A stretch of 6,049 bases of DNA from Thermoplasmata archaeon (GTDB taxonomy: Archaea > Thermoplasmatota > Thermoplasmata > Thermoplasmatales > Thermoplasmataceae): positions 1 to 6,049 of the forward strand of contig JAKAUD010000221.1 in the NCBI GenBank assembly GCA_021827885.1, given 5' to 3'. Position 1 is the stretch's first letter, and every line of letters begins with the position of its first letter. Shown here piece by piece: positions 5,850 through 6,049 of the stretch. Position numbers and translations under genes: made by a program. The notes under the pieces were generated by a model, which made no database searches, was not told where the DNA came from, and worked only from the letters and a program-made list of their open reading frames with translations.

Positions 5850-5864
5850 TGTTTTTCTTTGTTT
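5850..5864 (+). terminator. T-rich transcription terminator of the sugar operon
   Basis: The sequence GTTTTTCTTTGTTT begins two bases after the glycosyltransferase stop codon. Archaeal RNA polymerases terminate at such oligo-T tracts without needing a hairpin, and none is seen here. The rest of the gap up to 5945 contains no recognisable gene. Confidence 0.45.
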
Positions 5865-5945
5865 GCCAAATACAGATTTGTTGGTTTATCTTGTTAGAAA
5901 CTGGAACGTAAATAAACTGTTTCAACTGTAAGAGAGTGCAGGCAT

Positions 5946-5974
5946 GTAGAATTCCAAGTCAGCCCTTCCCTTGC
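5946..5974 (+). repeat. Terminal repeat of right IS110-like element
   Basis: Reading inward it begins GTAGAATTCC and continues AGTCAGCCCTTCCCTTGC. It corresponds to the minus-strand reading of 113-144. Similarity ends at the outer edge: the flank here reads GCAGGCAT and the other flank does not match it. Confidence 0.5.
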
Positions 5975-6049
5975 TACATAGCTATCCAAACCTCCCTAAT
6001 GAACTCTCCTTTGGACCGGTCCCTGATTGACTTTCTCTGCATTACCCGT
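5974..6049 (-). CDS. C-terminal end of a possible IS110-type transposase, partial
   Basis: This frame is open from the window edge to a TAG at 5974-5976, giving 24 residues that end SKGEFIREVWIAM. The KGE...REVWIAM segment resembles the last helix of IS110-family transposases (GK...xEVxIAxARKxL), but these usually continue for another 15-25 residues. The stop therefore looks early, possibly from a small frameshift: omitting two bases after the ATG codon would continue as MARE. Assignment depends largely on the neighbouring terminal repeat. It could instead be an unrelated gene end or a decayed copy. Confidence 0.35.
   Translation of the reverse strand, partial: RVMQRKSIRDRSKGEFIREVWIAM

Larger units (their letters stand above)
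5946..6049 (-). mobile_element. Second IS110/IS1111-like element, 3' end only (cut by window edge)
   Basis: The boundary at 5946 is placed by the terminal repeat 5946-5974, which matches the repeat at 113-144 in inverted orientation. Just inside it a minus-strand reading frame ends at 5974 and remains open to the window edge, as expected for the 3' end of a transposase gene. If correct, this element has the same orientation as the one at the left edge. Evidence is short, so the two need not be identical copies. Confidence 0.45.

Noticed and set aside
5999..6049. Plus-strand frame starting ATG at 5999 and open to the window edge
   Set aside because: No ribosome-binding site, TATA box or recognisable motif. 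The minus-strand frame with the adjacent terminal repeat explains this stretch better.

Overview
The window reads as archaeal DNA, most probably from a Thermoplasmatota-type euryarchaeon. That assignment is an inference from three things: TATA-box-like elements centred about 26-31 bases before several start codons, which suits leaderless transcription; a small DUF2080-like protein of archaeal insertion sequences; and the types of transposase present. There are no rRNA or tRNA genes and no CRISPR array. The window is an accessory surface-sugar locus invaded and flanked by insertion sequences.

Layout. Positions 1-144 hold the 5' end of an IS110/IS1111-like element on the minus strand: the first 24 codons of its transposase, an unusual stem-loop and a terminal repeat. 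Positions 299-952 (minus) encode a NeuD/PglD-family left-handed beta-helix acyltransferase with its own TATA-like box. About 1053-2466 is a two-gene insertion sequence on the minus strand: a 45-residue DUF2080-like protein (2209-2346), overlapping by 4 bases an apparently intact DDE transposase (1142-2212) with a TTG start. Positions 2514-5848 (plus) are a tight three-gene operon: GDP-mannose 4,6-dehydratase, a DegT-family aminotransferase that looks like GDP-perosamine synthase, and a GT4 glycosyltransferase. A T-rich tract follows. Positions 5946-6049 hold the 3' end of a second IS110-like element in the same orientation as the first, with a matching terminal repeat.

How the genes work together. 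Gmd would convert GDP-mannose to GDP-4-keto-6-deoxymannose. The aminotransferase would make GDP-4-amino-4,6-dideoxymannose (GDP-perosamine). The NeuD-like enzyme is a good candidate to acylate the new amino group. The glycosyltransferase would transfer this or a related sugar to a surface glycan. Genes supplying GDP-mannose are not in the window. The acyltransferase and the operon are divergent, and the DDE element sits in the promoter region between them while leaving a TATA-like box next to each gene. Two IS110-like ends in the same orientation bracket the whole cassette, which suggests a mobile or recombination-prone glycan island.

The biosynthetic genes are confidently assigned by family. 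The least explained sequences are the stem-loop in front of the left transposase, which repeats part of the element's terminal sequence in its loop, and the small AbrB-like protein coupled to the DDE transposase.
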